In this document: piece by piece, positions 1 through 8,903 of the stretch | Numbering within the stretch: position 1 is the first letter of the stretch | Layout: the number at the start of each line of letters is the position of its first letter | Source: Bacillus sp. MYb209 | Lineage (GTDB): Bacteria > Bacillota > Bacilli > Bacillales > Bacillaceae_G | Direction of reading: 5' to 3' | Assembly: GCF_002975175.1 (NCBI RefSeq) | Contig: NZ_PCNZ01000019.1 | Span: 1 to 64,000 of the forward strand | DNA: 64,000 nt | Translations under genes and position numbers: made by a program | Notes under the pieces: generated by a model | Databases searched by the model: none | Told to the model about the DNA's origin: nothing | What the model saw: the letters and a program-made list of their open reading frames with translations, nothing else

Positions 1-195
1 GTCTCGATGGCTGCTTAGTCTTTTTAATACTGTCTACTTGACAGGGATAAGACCATGTTCTCTATATACAAGAGTCTTTTCATTTAACTTCGCTTTACGA
101 ACCTTTTATTAATATTTATCTAAAATCTTTAAACGTCTCGCTAATACATGCTTAATCTCTCTAACTTTTTTAATTCCCTAAAGTTCGGATACATT
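1..195. other. Left edge, no intact gene
   Basis: No complete ORF is supported here. On the minus strand there are short runs that read like coding sequence, for example FRELKKLER just before a stop and, in a neighbouring frame, IKHVLARRLKILDKY. They are broken by stops and frameshifts, which suggests a decayed gene. I could not assign a family. Confidence 0.3.
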
Positions 196-1227
196 TTATT
201 TAACGAATGTATCGCACATCCACTTATAAAATTTTTCTTTCTCTTCAAATTGTGGATAATGAGCTGATTTCTCAAAAGCAATAAATTCCTTTTTATCCGC
301 CTCAATCCTATCAAAATACTGTTTTGCTGCATGAAATGAAGTATTATAGTCGTATTTCCCCATAAGAAAATAAAACGGTAGATTCAGCTTAGTTACTTTA
401 GTAGGTAATGGATTCTTTAAATCTTTTTCTAATAAGACAGTTTGAGAGTGTGATAATCCAACGTTATAACGAATTACGTCTAACAAGTTATATTCATTAC
501 TGAATAACATCCCCATGTTATCACCATCTGGATTTTCAATGAGTCTTGATGTTCCACCATATTTCGCAACATAATTTCGCGGGGTATATGTATCACCATT
601 TTTAATTTTTTCAGTTAACCCTTTTAAATGTGAAACCTCATCCGCATTCCCAGCATTTTGTGCCTGTTCAATAACGTAGTTTAAACTGTCCATCTCACTT
701 TCTACTGTATCACTCATCTGCCCTATACCAACATACGCTTCATATTTTTCAGGAGCTTTATAGGCAGCTTGCATTCCAATATATGTACCGTAAGAATGGC
801 CAATCAATATTACTTTTTCTTTTCCGAGACGTTTTGAAACATAATCTGTCATAGCTAATAAATCCTCCACGAGTAGATCTGATGAAAGGTTAGAATAGTC
901 TTCAAAGAAATGATACGATTTTCCACTTGCTCTTTGATCGTAATTGACAACCTTGAATTTCTCTTCCAATAAGTCTTGGTATTTTTGAGCATATGGTATT
1001 TCCGAAGAACCTGGTCCACCATGTACAAAGATAATAACTGGATTACTCTTATCTTTGCCGCGTATCATAATTTCATGACCAGTTCCATTTATCTCTACTT
1101 GTTCTAATGTACTTATACTGTTTTTGACCTTTATTTGTGAGGTCCATGTAGGAAATACTAACGCTATGATTAGTAATAGTATAGTAATGACTCCAATAAA
1201 TTTTATTGCTTTATTTATCCTCTTCAT
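196..1227 (-). CDS. Membrane-anchored alpha/beta hydrolase
   Basis: The 343-residue protein is an alpha/beta-hydrolase-fold enzyme of the proline iminopeptidase-like group. An N-terminal hydrophobic segment (about residues 9-27) suggests a signal anchor with the enzyme outside the membrane. The oxyanion motif HGGPGS is at about 69-74, the nucleophile Ser145 is in GHSYGT, a candidate acid is the Asp in GKYDY near 300, and the catalytic His is in SAHYPQ near the C-terminus. Family knowledge allows peptidase, esterase or lactonase activity, and the substrate cannot be read from sequence. The ATG at 1227 follows an AGGAAATG-like ribosome site. The gene stands alone. Confidence 0.8.
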   Translation of the reverse strand: MKRINKAIKFIGVITILLLIIALVFPTWTSQIKVKNSISTLEQVEINGTGHEIMIRGKDKSNPVIIFVHGGPGSSEIPYAQKYQDLLEEKFKVVNYDQRASGKSYHFFEDYSNLSSDLLVEDLLAMTDYVSKRLGKEKVILIGHSYGTYIGMQAAYKAPEKYEAYVGIGQMSDTVESEMDSLNYVIEQAQNAGNADEVSHLKGLTEKIKNGDTYTPRNYVAKYGGTSRLIENPDGDNMGMLFSNEYNLLDVIRYNVGLSHSQTVLLEKDLKNPLPTKVTKLNLPFYFLMGKYDYNTSFHAAKQYFDRIEADKKEFIAFEKSAHYPQFEEKEKFYKWMCDTFVK

Positions 1228-1469
1228 AAGACATTTCCTTTCTGTTTAATTTATAATAATATCAATTTAATTCTGCAAAACTACCTCAAAAAAATAAGAA
1301 CGTAAAACAATTACACTTTCCAATTTCATCTCAATCTTTTTGTACATTATTAATGTCCCATACACTTCTTAACTTTCCACTACATAAAACCTTAACACTT
1401 TCTTAATTTTCTATATATTCACTACAGAAAGGCTTGATAACATCTCGCATACACGTATCCCACGCATAG

Positions 1470-1497
1470 AAAAAAGCCCTTGTTTTCATAACAAGGA
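1470..1497 (-). terminator. Terminator of the ABC transporter operon
   Basis: A perfect 7-bp stem, CCTTGTT / AACAAGG at 1478-1496, is followed on the minus strand by a T run. It lies just past the stop codon of the permease gene. Confidence 0.8.
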
Positions 1498-1510
1498 CTG
1501 TTTTGTTAAA

Positions 1511-3394
1511 CTATTTCACCACTTCTTCTTTCGGCACTACCATACCTTTATACAATTGAACAGTTATCCAGTAATAGATGAAATAAATTACTAAGAAGAT
1601 TCCTATTGGCATCCACACCTTTACAAATGGGTCAACTAATATGAAGCTAAATAAGTTAAGCCCTACTAAAACGTGGGAAATTCCAATAATTGCTGGGAAG
1701 ATAAATAAATATGAGATTTCTTTATATATACTTTTTGTTAACATACTACGTCTCACACCGATTTTCCGTAACATTTCATAACGGCGTACATCACGAGAAG
1801 CTCCTGTTAATATTTTGAACATAAGAGAACTTGCCATCATTGCTAAAAATGCAATTCCAAGGAAAAATCCCATAAACATTGTTCCGCTCATGAAACTGTT
1901 CATAAACTGATAAATTGTCATTTTCGTAAATAAGTCTACTTTTGCACCTGTTGTTTTTTCAATTTGTTCTTTTTGTCTCTTGTCTATTTCGATCAACAGC
2001 GGTTTATATTTTTTCATATCATCTACTTTTGCTAATGTCACAGTGTGTTCTGTTCCTTGAATTCCTTTATAATGCTCTTCATCAGCAATTCTTACAGGCT
2101 TTCCGTTAAATTGATTATGTGTAATTTGTATTTCTCTTACAACCGCATCTTCCCAATCTTTTGGCATACGAGGAAGCTTATTCGCTGCTTCGGGAGCTTC
2201 CAAAGCAGAATATACAGGTTCTGTTAAAGGTTCAGCCACACGTTTTCGTGCAGGCTCTTTTAAAGTCTTTGTATCAAAGTGATCAGAAACAAGCGGCGGT
2301 TTCGCAGTTAAATCGTCACGTAAGTAATAAACCGCTTCTTCATCTACTTTGTACTTATACTTGCTTTCTTCAACAATTTCCATTTCTTTTAATGCTTCTT
2401 TATCTTGATCATTTGGATCATGAATTACAACATCATATACACGAGAAAAGTCTGTCATTATGCCTACATTTTTTTGAAATGCCATACCTGCTGTCATTGC
2501 CCCTGCACCTAATGCAATTAACATCGCTACAGTGCCTAGTACTCTCGATAAACTAGTTACTCGAAAACGTAACTGTGCATAAGTAAAACTATTTAATCCC
2601 GTTTCATTTCGTTTTTTATTCCCCTTGATTTTCATTACAAAAAGTGGGAGTAACGAGCTAAAAATGAAATACGTTCCTAAAGTCGTAACAATTGTCGCTA
2701 TTATAAATCCTAGTTCAGCAAACATTTTTATATTTACCATAAAATAGTATCCTGTACTTACTAGCAATACACCTAGTACTGTCATAATAACTGTGCGAGT
2801 CTTACTTTTCTTCACCTCATCTTGCGTTTCGTCTTCTCGTATTAACTCTAATTCTGTTTTACGTAATAAGCGGAAACTATTCATTAAACCAGTAATGAAA
2901 AATAATATTAAGAAGAAAATAGATGTAACTAATATAGCTGGTGTGTACACAGATGCGTAATTACCTTTTGCTGAAACTTCCATTCCATTCATTAAAAAAT
3001 TTCCTGCTACACTAGCTAGTATGATTCCTACTAAAATACCGATAATAATACTGACAATACCCATACCGAATGTTTCAACAAATAATAGTTGTGCTACTTT
3101 TTTCTTTTTCGCTCCAAGCATCATGTACATACCGAGTTCTTTTCTTCTTAATGTAAGTAAAAAAGAATTGGCATAAATGATGTAAAAAACAGTAATGAAA
3201 GAAAGTAATATTGCACCAACCCAGAAGACGAGCCTAATACTACTAATGAGACTATTATCTTTTGTAAATTCACTATTCATCGCCATCGTTTGGAACATGT
3301 AAAAAATACTAATACTAATGACTAGACCAATAAGTAAAACCATATAATCCTTTAACATTTTTTTCATACTATGACGTGATAATTTGAATAACAT
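1511..3394 (-). CDS. BceB-type ABC transporter permease (FtsX fold)
   Basis: The 627-residue membrane protein has the architecture of BceB/VraG permeases: one N-terminal TM (about 20-38), groups of TMs near 55-75, 110-180 and 200-300, a large extracytoplasmic domain of roughly 200 residues (about 305-500), then three C-terminal TMs. Such permeases pair with a BceA-type ATPase and either protect against or sense cell-wall-active peptide antibiotics. The gene starts 12 bp after the ATPase gene ends, so the two are co-transcribed. No histidine kinase or response regulator lies alongside, although these modules often have one. The substrate is unknown. Confidence 0.85.
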   Translation of the reverse strand: MLFKLSRHSMKKMLKDYMVLLIGLVISISIFYMFQTMAMNSEFTKDNSLISSIRLVFWVGAILLSFITVFYIIYANSFLLTLRRKELGMYMMLGAKKKKVAQLLFVETFGMGIVSIIIGILVGIILASVAGNFLMNGMEVSAKGNYASVYTPAILVTSIFFLILFFITGLMNSFRLLRKTELELIREDETQDEVKKSKTRTVIMTVLGVLLVSTGYYFMVNIKMFAELGFIIATIVTTLGTYFIFSSLLPLFVMKIKGNKKRNETGLNSFTYAQLRFRVTSLSRVLGTVAMLIALGAGAMTAGMAFQKNVGIMTDFSRVYDVVIHDPNDQDKEALKEMEIVEESKYKYKVDEEAVYYLRDDLTAKPPLVSDHFDTKTLKEPARKRVAEPLTEPVYSALEAPEAANKLPRMPKDWEDAVVREIQITHNQFNGKPVRIADEEHYKGIQGTEHTVTLAKVDDMKKYKPLLIEIDKRQKEQIEKTTGAKVDLFTKMTIYQFMNSFMSGTMFMGFFLGIAFLAMMASSLMFKILTGASRDVRRYEMLRKIGVRRSMLTKSIYKEISYLFIFPAIIGISHVLVGLNLFSFILVDPFVKVWMPIGIFLVIYFIYYWITVQLYKGMVVPKEEVVK

Positions 3395-3406
3395 AGTCTC
3401 GCCCCC

Positions 3407-4183
3407 TTACTTCGACTCAGTTGCTGAGCCCATTTGGGCAAGCACACCTAAAATATCTTGATAGAAATTTTCTCGTGTTCCTTGACGATTTAACTCTTTA
3501 TAAAGAAGTCCATCCTGAATAAATAAAATACGCTCACAATAGCTCGCACTAAATGCATCGTGTGTTACCATCAAAATACTTACATTGTGATTTTCATGTA
3601 AATCTTGCATCGCTTCTAATAAACTTTTTGCATTTTTACTATCAAGTGCTCCTGTCGGTTCATCTGCTAATACGATTGCCGGATTATGTACTAAAGCTCG
3701 TGCTGCCGCTGTTCTTTGTTTTTGTCCACCAGAAACAGCAGTCGGATATTTAGTTAAAATTTCAGTAATCCCTAATTTCTTTGCTACTCCATTTACCTTC
3801 CCAGTAATCTCTCTTGATGGTACTCCTTGCAAAGAAAGTGGCAAAGCAATATTTTCATAAATTGATAAGTTTTCTAACAAGTTAAAATCCTGAAAAATAA
3901 ATCCTAATTTTTGAGAACGAAAATCTGATAATGCATTCCCCTTCATAGAAGTAATATTTGTGCCAGCTATTGTTACACTGCCACCTGTCGCTTGATCAAG
4001 TGTACTAATCACATTTAGCAATGTAGTTTTACCAGATCCAGAAGGACCCATAATCCCTACAAACTCTCCCTCTTTAATACTTAATGAAACACCCCTTAAT
4101 GCTTTTGACTGATTCTCATTTCTTTTCCCATACGTTTTTTCTACACTTTCTACAGTAACTACATTTGTTGACATCTCTTTCAC
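3407..4183 (-). CDS. BceA-type ABC transporter ATP-binding protein
   Basis: This is an ATPase of about 255 residues with Walker A GPSGSGKTT near 47-55, signature AVSGGQKQR, Walker B IVLADEPTGALD and the H-loop VTHD. Length and motifs fit the MacB/BceA group of peptide exporters or flippases. The longest ORF begins with GTG at 4183, but ATG at 4174 is the more likely start because GGATGGAG lies 8 nt before it. It is the first gene of an operon with the permease. A BceR-type inverted repeat at 4362-4375 suggests induction by a response regulator encoded elsewhere. Confidence 0.87.
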   Translation of the reverse strand: MKEMSTNVVTVESVEKTYGKRNENQSKALRGVSLSIKEGEFVGIMGPSGSGKTTLLNVISTLDQATGGSVTIAGTNITSMKGNALSDFRSQKLGFIFQDFNLLENLSIYENIALPLSLQGVPSREITGKVNGVAKKLGITEILTKYPTAVSGGQKQRTAAARALVHNPAIVLADEPTGALDSKNAKSLLEAMQDLHENHNVSILMVTHDAFSASYCERILFIQDGLLYKELNRQGTRENFYQDILGVLAQMGSATESK

Positions 4184-4356
4184 TCCATCCCTTTTGTATA
4201 GTATTAATTTCTCACATATTTCTTATCTTTTTCTCATGTAAATCCTTAATTTTTTTTTAATCTTTCAAACAGAAAGAGATACATAAGTAGCATGAACCTA
4301 TTTCCTACTTCATATTCTCACTTTTCTAAAACTCGTTCATTCGATTTCCCTTACAT

Positions 4357-4380
4357 TTACCTTACATTTTTGTAAGGTAA
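4357..4380 (-). promoter_or_regulatory. BceR-type response regulator binding site
   Basis: The palindrome TTACCTTACA-TTTT-TGTAAGGTAA contains TTACA-N4-TGTAA, which matches the TnACA-N4-TGTAA operator reported for BceR-like regulators of peptide-antibiotic transporters. It lies about 180 bp upstream of the ATPase gene on the correct side to activate it. No BceRS pair is in this window, so control would be in trans. Confidence 0.65.
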
Positions 4381-4563
4381 AAAAGAAAACAAACCACTTC
4401 ATAAGAGCATTTCTTTGGAATGCGAAATGCTTTTTATTTTTATCAAAATTAAAAAGATATTTCAAAAACAATAATAAAACAACAAAAAACAATACAATTT
4501 TATTGCAAAACGATAAATCGCATGATAAAATCATGTTGTTATTACATAAGCGAGGTGCTTTCT

Positions 4564-5046
4564 ATGAAACAAGTTACGACACTCTTTTTAAAGCTAGCTA
4601 TTATTTTTATAGGAATCCCAGTTTTTACATTGTGCATATTTTTGGTGCCTAAAATCGGGAATTTTGCTGGAGAATTGTATCCAGATATTGCTTATATGAA
4701 ATCTCTCGTTTTAATCGATATGTACGCGGCAGCGATACCTTTTTATTTTGCTCTGTATCAAGCTTTTAAATTTTTAAGCTATATCGATAAGAACCAAGCG
4801 TTCTCGGAATTATCGATAAAGGCTTTAAAGAATATAAAATACTGTGCCATCACGATCAGTACCTTGTACTTGCTAGGTATGCCACTCTACTATCTCATAG
4901 CGAAAAAAGTTGACCCTCCAAGTTTCATACCAATCGGATTGGTCATCATTTTCGCCTCTATGGTGATCGCCGTTTTTGCTGCTGTTCTCCAAAGACTTTT
5001 ACAAGAAGCTATTAATATAAAATCAGAAAATGATTTAACCGTCTGA
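4564..5046 (+). CDS. DUF2975 membrane protein (YoaS-like)
   Basis: The 160-residue integral membrane protein has four predicted TMs (about 8-30, 45-70, 95-118 and 128-150) and resembles the DUF2975 family. I chose ATG 4564, preceded by GAGGTG, over the longer frame beginning at 4522, because the known family N-terminus starts at MKQVTTLFLK. An Xre-type regulator starts about 10 bp downstream. This membrane protein plus small Cro/CI regulator pair is recurrent in Bacillus (yozG-yoaS). Its function is not known; the regulator probably controls the pair. Confidence 0.78.
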   Translation: MKQVTTLFLKLAIIFIGIPVFTLCIFLVPKIGNFAGELYPDIAYMKSLVLIDMYAAAIPFYFALYQAFKFLSYIDKNQAFSELSIKALKNIKYCAITISTLYLLGMPLYYLIAKKVDPPSFIPIGLVIIFASMVIAVFAAVLQRLLQEAINIKSENDLTV

Positions 5047-5056
5047 GGTGGAGGAT

Positions 5057-5275
5057 ATGGCAATTATTATTAATATTGATGTGATATTAGCAAAACGAAA
5101 AATGAGCGTAACGGAGCTTTCGGAGAGGGTCGGGATTACGATGGCGAATCTTTCCATTCTGAAAAATGGGAAAGCAAAAGCGGTTCGTTTTTCAACATTA
5201 GAAGCGATATGTAAAACTTTAGATTGTCAACCAGGTGATATTTTGGAGTACAAAAGCGACGAATACACTCAATAA
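5057..5275 (+). CDS. Small Xre/Cro-CI family regulator (YozG-like)
   Basis: A 72-residue helix-turn-helix protein that is almost all DNA-binding domain, with the HTH around ELSERVGITMANLSILKNGK. The C-terminal LDCQPGDILEY motif is typical of the YozG/YvaO-like small Cro group. ATG 5057 follows GAGGTGGAG at 5045-5053. A GTG start at 5048 would sit inside the Shine-Dalgarno sequence and is less likely. It is coupled to the DUF2975 gene and followed by a terminator. Confidence 0.85.
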   Translation: MAIIINIDVILAKRKMSVTELSERVGITMANLSILKNGKAKAVRFSTLEAICKTLDCQPGDILEYKSDEYTQ

Positions 5276-5278
5276 AAA

Positions 5279-5330
5279 CAGACATTAACTCCGTCCTACA
5301 TTTAGAACGGGGTTATGCTTGTCTGGGTTT
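5279..5330 (+). terminator. Terminator of the DUF2975/Xre operon
   Basis: Nested stem with outer arms CAGACA / TGTCTG and inner arms AACTCCGT / ACGGGGTT (one G-T pair), followed by GGTTTTT. It starts 4 bp after the regulator stop codon. Confidence 0.75.
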
Positions 5331-5361
5331 TTAAAATTAAATAACTTTATTGTCATTTTAT

Positions 5362-5399
5362 ATAACGTTGTTCTTTAAATATTACAGAAACAACGTTAT
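5362..5399. repeat. Inverted repeat in intergenic region
   Basis: Perfect 11-bp arms ATAACGTTGTT and AACAACGTTAT separated by 16 bp. It has no U tail and no adjacent coding start. It could be an operator or a decayed mobile-element end; nothing decides between these. Confidence 0.4.
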
Positions 5400-5486
5400 T
5401 TCAAAGCAACGTATTTGTCGTTTTGATGAATGTAGTAATAAAAGTGGTAATACAGTGACTGAATGTAGTGAAAAAAACCATAAAAA

Positions 5487-5518
5487 ATAGGCGTATCAAG
5501 CAAAGTGTTGATACGCCT
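5487..5518 (-). terminator. Terminator of the threonyl-tRNA synthetase gene
   Basis: Arms AGGCGTATCAA / TTGATACGCCT at 5489-5518 are followed on the minus strand by TATTTTTTATGG. It lies 100 bp past the thrS stop codon. Confidence 0.75.
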
Positions 5519-5617
5519 TAAAACTACTTTGTTAAACAACATGCGTCGTCGTGTAGTATATCTTTAATTACTTTAAATTCAGTATTACATATTAATGGTG
5601 TATTTTATTATCAATCT

Positions 5618-7537
5618 CTATTTCCTATTTTTCATTTCCACTTTCATACTTTCCACAAACGCATCTAGTGCAACAACTTCTGACTTCTCTTCACCATATT
5701 TACGTACATTTACAGCTTCGCTTTCCATTTCCTTATCCCCAATAACAAGAACATAAGGAACTTTTTGCATTTGCACTTCTCTTATTTTATATCCTAACTT
5801 TTCATCTCGTATATCTCGTTCGACACGAATTCCGGCTTGTGCTAATTTATCTGCAACCTCATTTGCATATTGTACATGAACTGCATTTGAAACCGGAATT
5901 ACTTTCACTTGAACTGGTGCCACCCATGCTGGGAACGCGCCTCCAAAGTGCTCAATTAATATTGCTAAAAAACGGTCTAATGATCCTAAAACTGCTCGGT
6001 GAATGACAACTGGTCTTCTTTTTTCATTATTTTCATCTATATAATTTAAATCAAATTTCTCTGGCATTTGGAAATCAAGCTGGATTGTTCCGCACTGATG
6101 ACTTCTATTTAAAGCATCTTTAATATGGAAATCAATTTTCGGTCCGTAAAATGCACCATCACCTTCATTTAATCTATATTTATAATTTAATGATTGTAAT
6201 ACATTTGCTAATGCTGCTTCTGCTTGCTCCCATAATTTATCATCACCCATTGAATCTTCTGGACGAGTAGAAAGCTCTACTTCATATTGGAATCCAAAAG
6301 TTTTATATACGTAATCAATTTGCGCCATTACTGATTTGATTTCATCTTCAATTTGTTCTGGTGTTACAAATAAATGAGCATCATCTTGGCAGAAAGTACG
6401 AACTCTTAATAATCCATTTAACGCCCCGCTAAATTCATGTCGATGTACTTGACCGAATTCACACATGCGAATCGGTAATTCGCGATAAGAATGCAATTTA
6501 TTTTTAAACATAAGCATATGTCCTGGGCAGTTCATCGGTTTTAATGCAAAACTTTTATTATCCACTTCTGAGAAATACATATTATCTTTATAATGTCCCC
6601 AGTGCCCTGATTTCTCCCATAATTCTTGGTTCATCATGAACGGAGTGCGTACTTCTTGATAATTGTACTCTTTTTGAATTTCTCTTAAAAATGCTTCTAA
6701 TTCATTGCGAATGATCTGTCCTTTCGGCAAGTAAAAGGGCATTCCCGGAGCCTCTTCCGAAAACATAAACAATTCAAGTTCACTACCTAATTTCCGATGA
6801 TTTCTCTTCGCAGCCTCTTCAACAAAATGCAAATAATTTTCTAATTCTTTTTGTGAAGCAAATGCAACGCCATATATACGCTGAAGCACTTGATTATTAC
6901 TATCACCTCGCCAATATGCACCGGAAACGTTAGTTAATTGAAATGCTTTCAAATAACCTGTTGATGGTAAATGTGGTCCTCTACATAAATCTACAAATTC
7001 ACCTTGTCTATATAGTGTTACACTTTCCTCATTAGGAATAGCTTCTAAAAGTTCTAATTTCAAGTGATCGTTCATTTCTTGAAACAGTTTTTTTGCTTCT
7101 TCACGAGAGACCTCTACTCGCTCTATATTTATATTTTCATTTATAATATTTTTCATTTCTTTTTCGATTTTCGGTAAGTCCTCTACATTTACACTACTTG
7201 CCAGATCCATATCATAATAAAATCCATTTTCAATAACAGGCCCTACACCCAGGTTAATGTCACCATACATTCTTTTTACAGCTTGCGCTAAAATATGTGC
7301 AGCGGAGTGTCTTGCAATTTCTACTCCTTCATTTGAGTCTAAAGTAATGATTTCAACTTTCGCACTTTCTTCAATGTTTCGTCGTAAATCAAAAGGCTGA
7401 TCATTAACTTTTCCTGCGACTGCTTTCTTTTTCAAGCTACTACTAATTGCCCCAGCGATTTCTTCTAAAGTAATTCCTTTCACAAATTCTTTAACGCTAC
7501 CATCTGGAAATTTAATTTCGATCATCTGTTCTTTCAT
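5618..7537 (-). CDS. thrS: Threonyl-tRNA synthetase
   Basis: Class II aminoacyl-tRNA synthetase of 639 residues that attaches Thr to tRNA-Thr in the cytoplasm. Domains in order are TGS (about 1-63), editing domain with HSAAH near 78 and CRGPH near 185, catalytic core with MNCPGH (Cys near 336, a zinc ligand), HRHEFSGAL and HQCGTIQLD, and an anticodon-binding domain from about 540 (VKVIPVSNAVH). B. cereus-group genomes usually carry two ThrRS genes. The tandem T-box leader suggests this may be the starvation-induced copy, equivalent to B. subtilis thrZ, but I cannot confirm that from one copy. ATG 7537 follows GAGAG. Transcription is controlled by the two T-boxes upstream. Confidence 0.95.
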   Translation of the reverse strand: MKEQMIEIKFPDGSVKEFVKGITLEEIAGAISSSLKKKAVAGKVNDQPFDLRRNIEESAKVEIITLDSNEGVEIARHSAAHILAQAVKRMYGDINLGVGPVIENGFYYDMDLASSVNVEDLPKIEKEMKNIINENINIERVEVSREEAKKLFQEMNDHLKLELLEAIPNEESVTLYRQGEFVDLCRGPHLPSTGYLKAFQLTNVSGAYWRGDSNNQVLQRIYGVAFASQKELENYLHFVEEAAKRNHRKLGSELELFMFSEEAPGMPFYLPKGQIIRNELEAFLREIQKEYNYQEVRTPFMMNQELWEKSGHWGHYKDNMYFSEVDNKSFALKPMNCPGHMLMFKNKLHSYRELPIRMCEFGQVHRHEFSGALNGLLRVRTFCQDDAHLFVTPEQIEDEIKSVMAQIDYVYKTFGFQYEVELSTRPEDSMGDDKLWEQAEAALANVLQSLNYKYRLNEGDGAFYGPKIDFHIKDALNRSHQCGTIQLDFQMPEKFDLNYIDENNEKRRPVVIHRAVLGSLDRFLAILIEHFGGAFPAWVAPVQVKVIPVSNAVHVQYANEVADKLAQAGIRVERDIRDEKLGYKIREVQMQKVPYVLVIGDKEMESEAVNVRKYGEEKSEVVALDAFVESMKVEMKNRK

Positions 7538-7560
7538 TTTTCATCTCTCCATTTCATAAT

Positions 7561-7802
7561 AAAAAGCACACTCATCCCTAAAATAGGGACGAGTGTGCTT
7601 TTACCCGTGGTTCCACCCAGATTCCCATCGTAAAAATACAATGGCTTCTTTTACGGTAACGTCGTTTACACGGCACTAGATACTTGATTTCCCCAGTGCA
7701 GCTCTAAGGTGGTAAGTTATTTTTCTGCGTTAGGAAGTTCTCAGCTTTTCTTCCTTCTCTGTATAACCGTTTAAAATAACTCGTGTCCTTTTCTTCGCTT
7801 AT
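7561..7802 (-). ncRNA. Threonine T-box riboswitch, gene-proximal copy
   Basis: Leader RNA that senses uncharged tRNA-Thr. On the minus strand it shows the closing AAGG/CCTT stem with an ACC (Thr) specifier (complement at 7711-7713) followed by a purine, the T-box core GGGTGGAACCACG (7606-7618), and a terminator at 7561-7602 with arms AAAAGCACACTC / GAGTGTGCTTTT. Uncharged tRNA-Thr would favour the antiterminator and allow thrS transcription. It is nearly identical to the copy just upstream. Confidence 0.93.
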
Positions 7803-7817
7803 TATGAAATTGAATGC

Positions 7818-8062
7818 AAAAAAGCATATTCATCCCTAAATATAGGGACGAATATGCTTATATTCGTGGTTCCACCCAGATTCCCATCACAAAAAACATA
7901 ATGGCTTCTTTTGCGATAACGTCGCTTACACGGCACTAGATACTTGATTTCCCCAGTGCAGCTCTAAGGTGGTAAGTTATTTTTCTGCGTTAGGAAGTTC
8001 TCAGCTTTCCTTCCTTCTCTGTATAACCGTTTAAAATAACTCGTGTCCTTTTCTTTGCTTTT
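7818..8062 (-). ncRNA. Threonine T-box riboswitch, promoter-proximal copy
   Basis: A second complete T-box with the same stem I sequence and the same ACC specifier (complement at 7971-7973), the same T-box core GGGTGGAACCACG (7865-7877), and its own terminator at about 7820-7862 with arms AAGCATATTC / GAATATGCTT. Over the roughly 195 bp from core to 5' end only about ten positions differ from the other copy by eye, which points to a tandem duplication. In series, transcription must pass two terminators, giving tighter repression. Confidence 0.93.
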
Positions 8063-8087
8063 ATAACAAATCCATTTATTGTTATTT

Positions 8088-8116
8088 AATATATCCTATT
8101 CATTTTATTTTTACAA
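8088..8116 (-). promoter_or_regulatory. Sigma-A promoter of the T-box/thrS unit
   Basis: Minus-strand -35 TTGTAA (8111-8116) and -10 TATATT (8088-8093) with a 17-bp spacer. It sits about 25 bp upstream of the first T-box stem. Confidence 0.7.
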
Positions 8117-8142
8117 GTGTTAAAAATATATTTTTTATTCAA

Positions 8143-8175
8143 CAAAAAAAGAAACCAAAACATTTTTTGGTTTCC
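8143..8175 (-). terminator. Terminator of rluF
   Basis: Stem GAAACCAAAA / TTTTGGTTTC (minus sense, 8151-8174) with seven T residues after it on the minus strand. It separates rluF from the thrS promoter. Confidence 0.85.
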
Positions 8176-8186
8176 CCTTCTCTTTT

Positions 8187-8903
8187 TTACCAATCTTGTG
8201 GTTCGTAATTTAAGTCTGAAAATAGGCGTTTTTTCTCTTTTTTCGATAAATCTCTCCACTGTCCAACCGGTAAATTATTCAATTCAATATTCATAATTCT
8301 CGTACGTTTTAACGTATATACTTGATATCCTAAAGCTTCACACATACGGCGAATTTGACGATTCAATCCTTGTGTTAAAATAATTTGGAACTCATATTTT
8401 GATAACTGTGTAATCTCACAAGGAAGAGTTTTTGTATCTAAAATTTTAACACCTGCTGCCATTTTCTCTAAAAACTCCGGTGTAATCGGCTTATCTACTG
8501 AAACGATATATTCTTTCTCATGCTTGTTTTCAGCACGTAAAATCTCATTAACAATATCGCCATCATTCGTTAACAAAATTAAACCGTCTGAGTCTTTATC
8601 GAGACGCCCGATGTGATTAATTCTTAAAGGATGATTCACTAAATCGATAATATTACCTTTTACTGCTTTTTCACTTGTACATGTAATACCTACTGGTTTA
8701 TTTAAAGCGATATACACATGGTCTCGAGCAATTCGAAGCTGCTCTCCATTTACTCGTACGTCATCACCTGGATTTACTTGGTCACCAATTTTTGCAACCT
8801 TACCGTTAATAATTACTTTTCTCTCGTTAATTAACTTATCTGCTCCACGTCGAGACGCTTTTCCAGCTTCACTAATAAATTTATTGATACGCAAGTTAGG
8901 CAC
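8187..8903 (-). CDS. rluF: 23S rRNA pseudouridine synthase, RluF type
   Basis: 238-residue RsuA/RluB/E/F-family enzyme that isomerises a uridine in 23S rRNA. The N-terminal S4 RNA-binding domain (about 3-60, RINKFISEAGKASRRGADKLI) precedes the catalytic domain. The catalytic Asp is in GRLDKDSDGL near residue 100. The C-terminal motif LTQGLNRQIRRMCEALGY followed by RTRIMNIEL and GQWRDLS is characteristic of RluF (U2604 in E. coli numbering) rather than of RluB or RsuA. It is a monocistronic unit with its own terminator. Confidence 0.88.
   Translation of the reverse strand: MPNLRINKFISEAGKASRRGADKLINERKVIINGKVAKIGDQVNPGDDVRVNGEQLRIARDHVYIALNKPVGITCTSEKAVKGNIIDLVNHPLRINHIGRLDKDSDGLILLTNDGDIVNEILRAENKHEKEYIVSVDKPITPEFLEKMAAGVKILDTKTLPCEITQLSKYEFQIILTQGLNRQIRRMCEALGYQVYTLKRTRIMNIELNNLPVGQWRDLSKKEKKRLFSDLNYEPQDW

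Noticed and set aside
2161-2556. Plus-strand ORF inside the BceB-type permease
   Set aside because: Antisense to the extracytoplasmic domain, with biased Leu/His-rich composition typical of shadows.
4337-4534. Minus-strand 65-codon ORF
   Set aside because: Overlaps the BceR-type palindrome and has Phe/Leu-rich AT-driven composition with no ribosome site.
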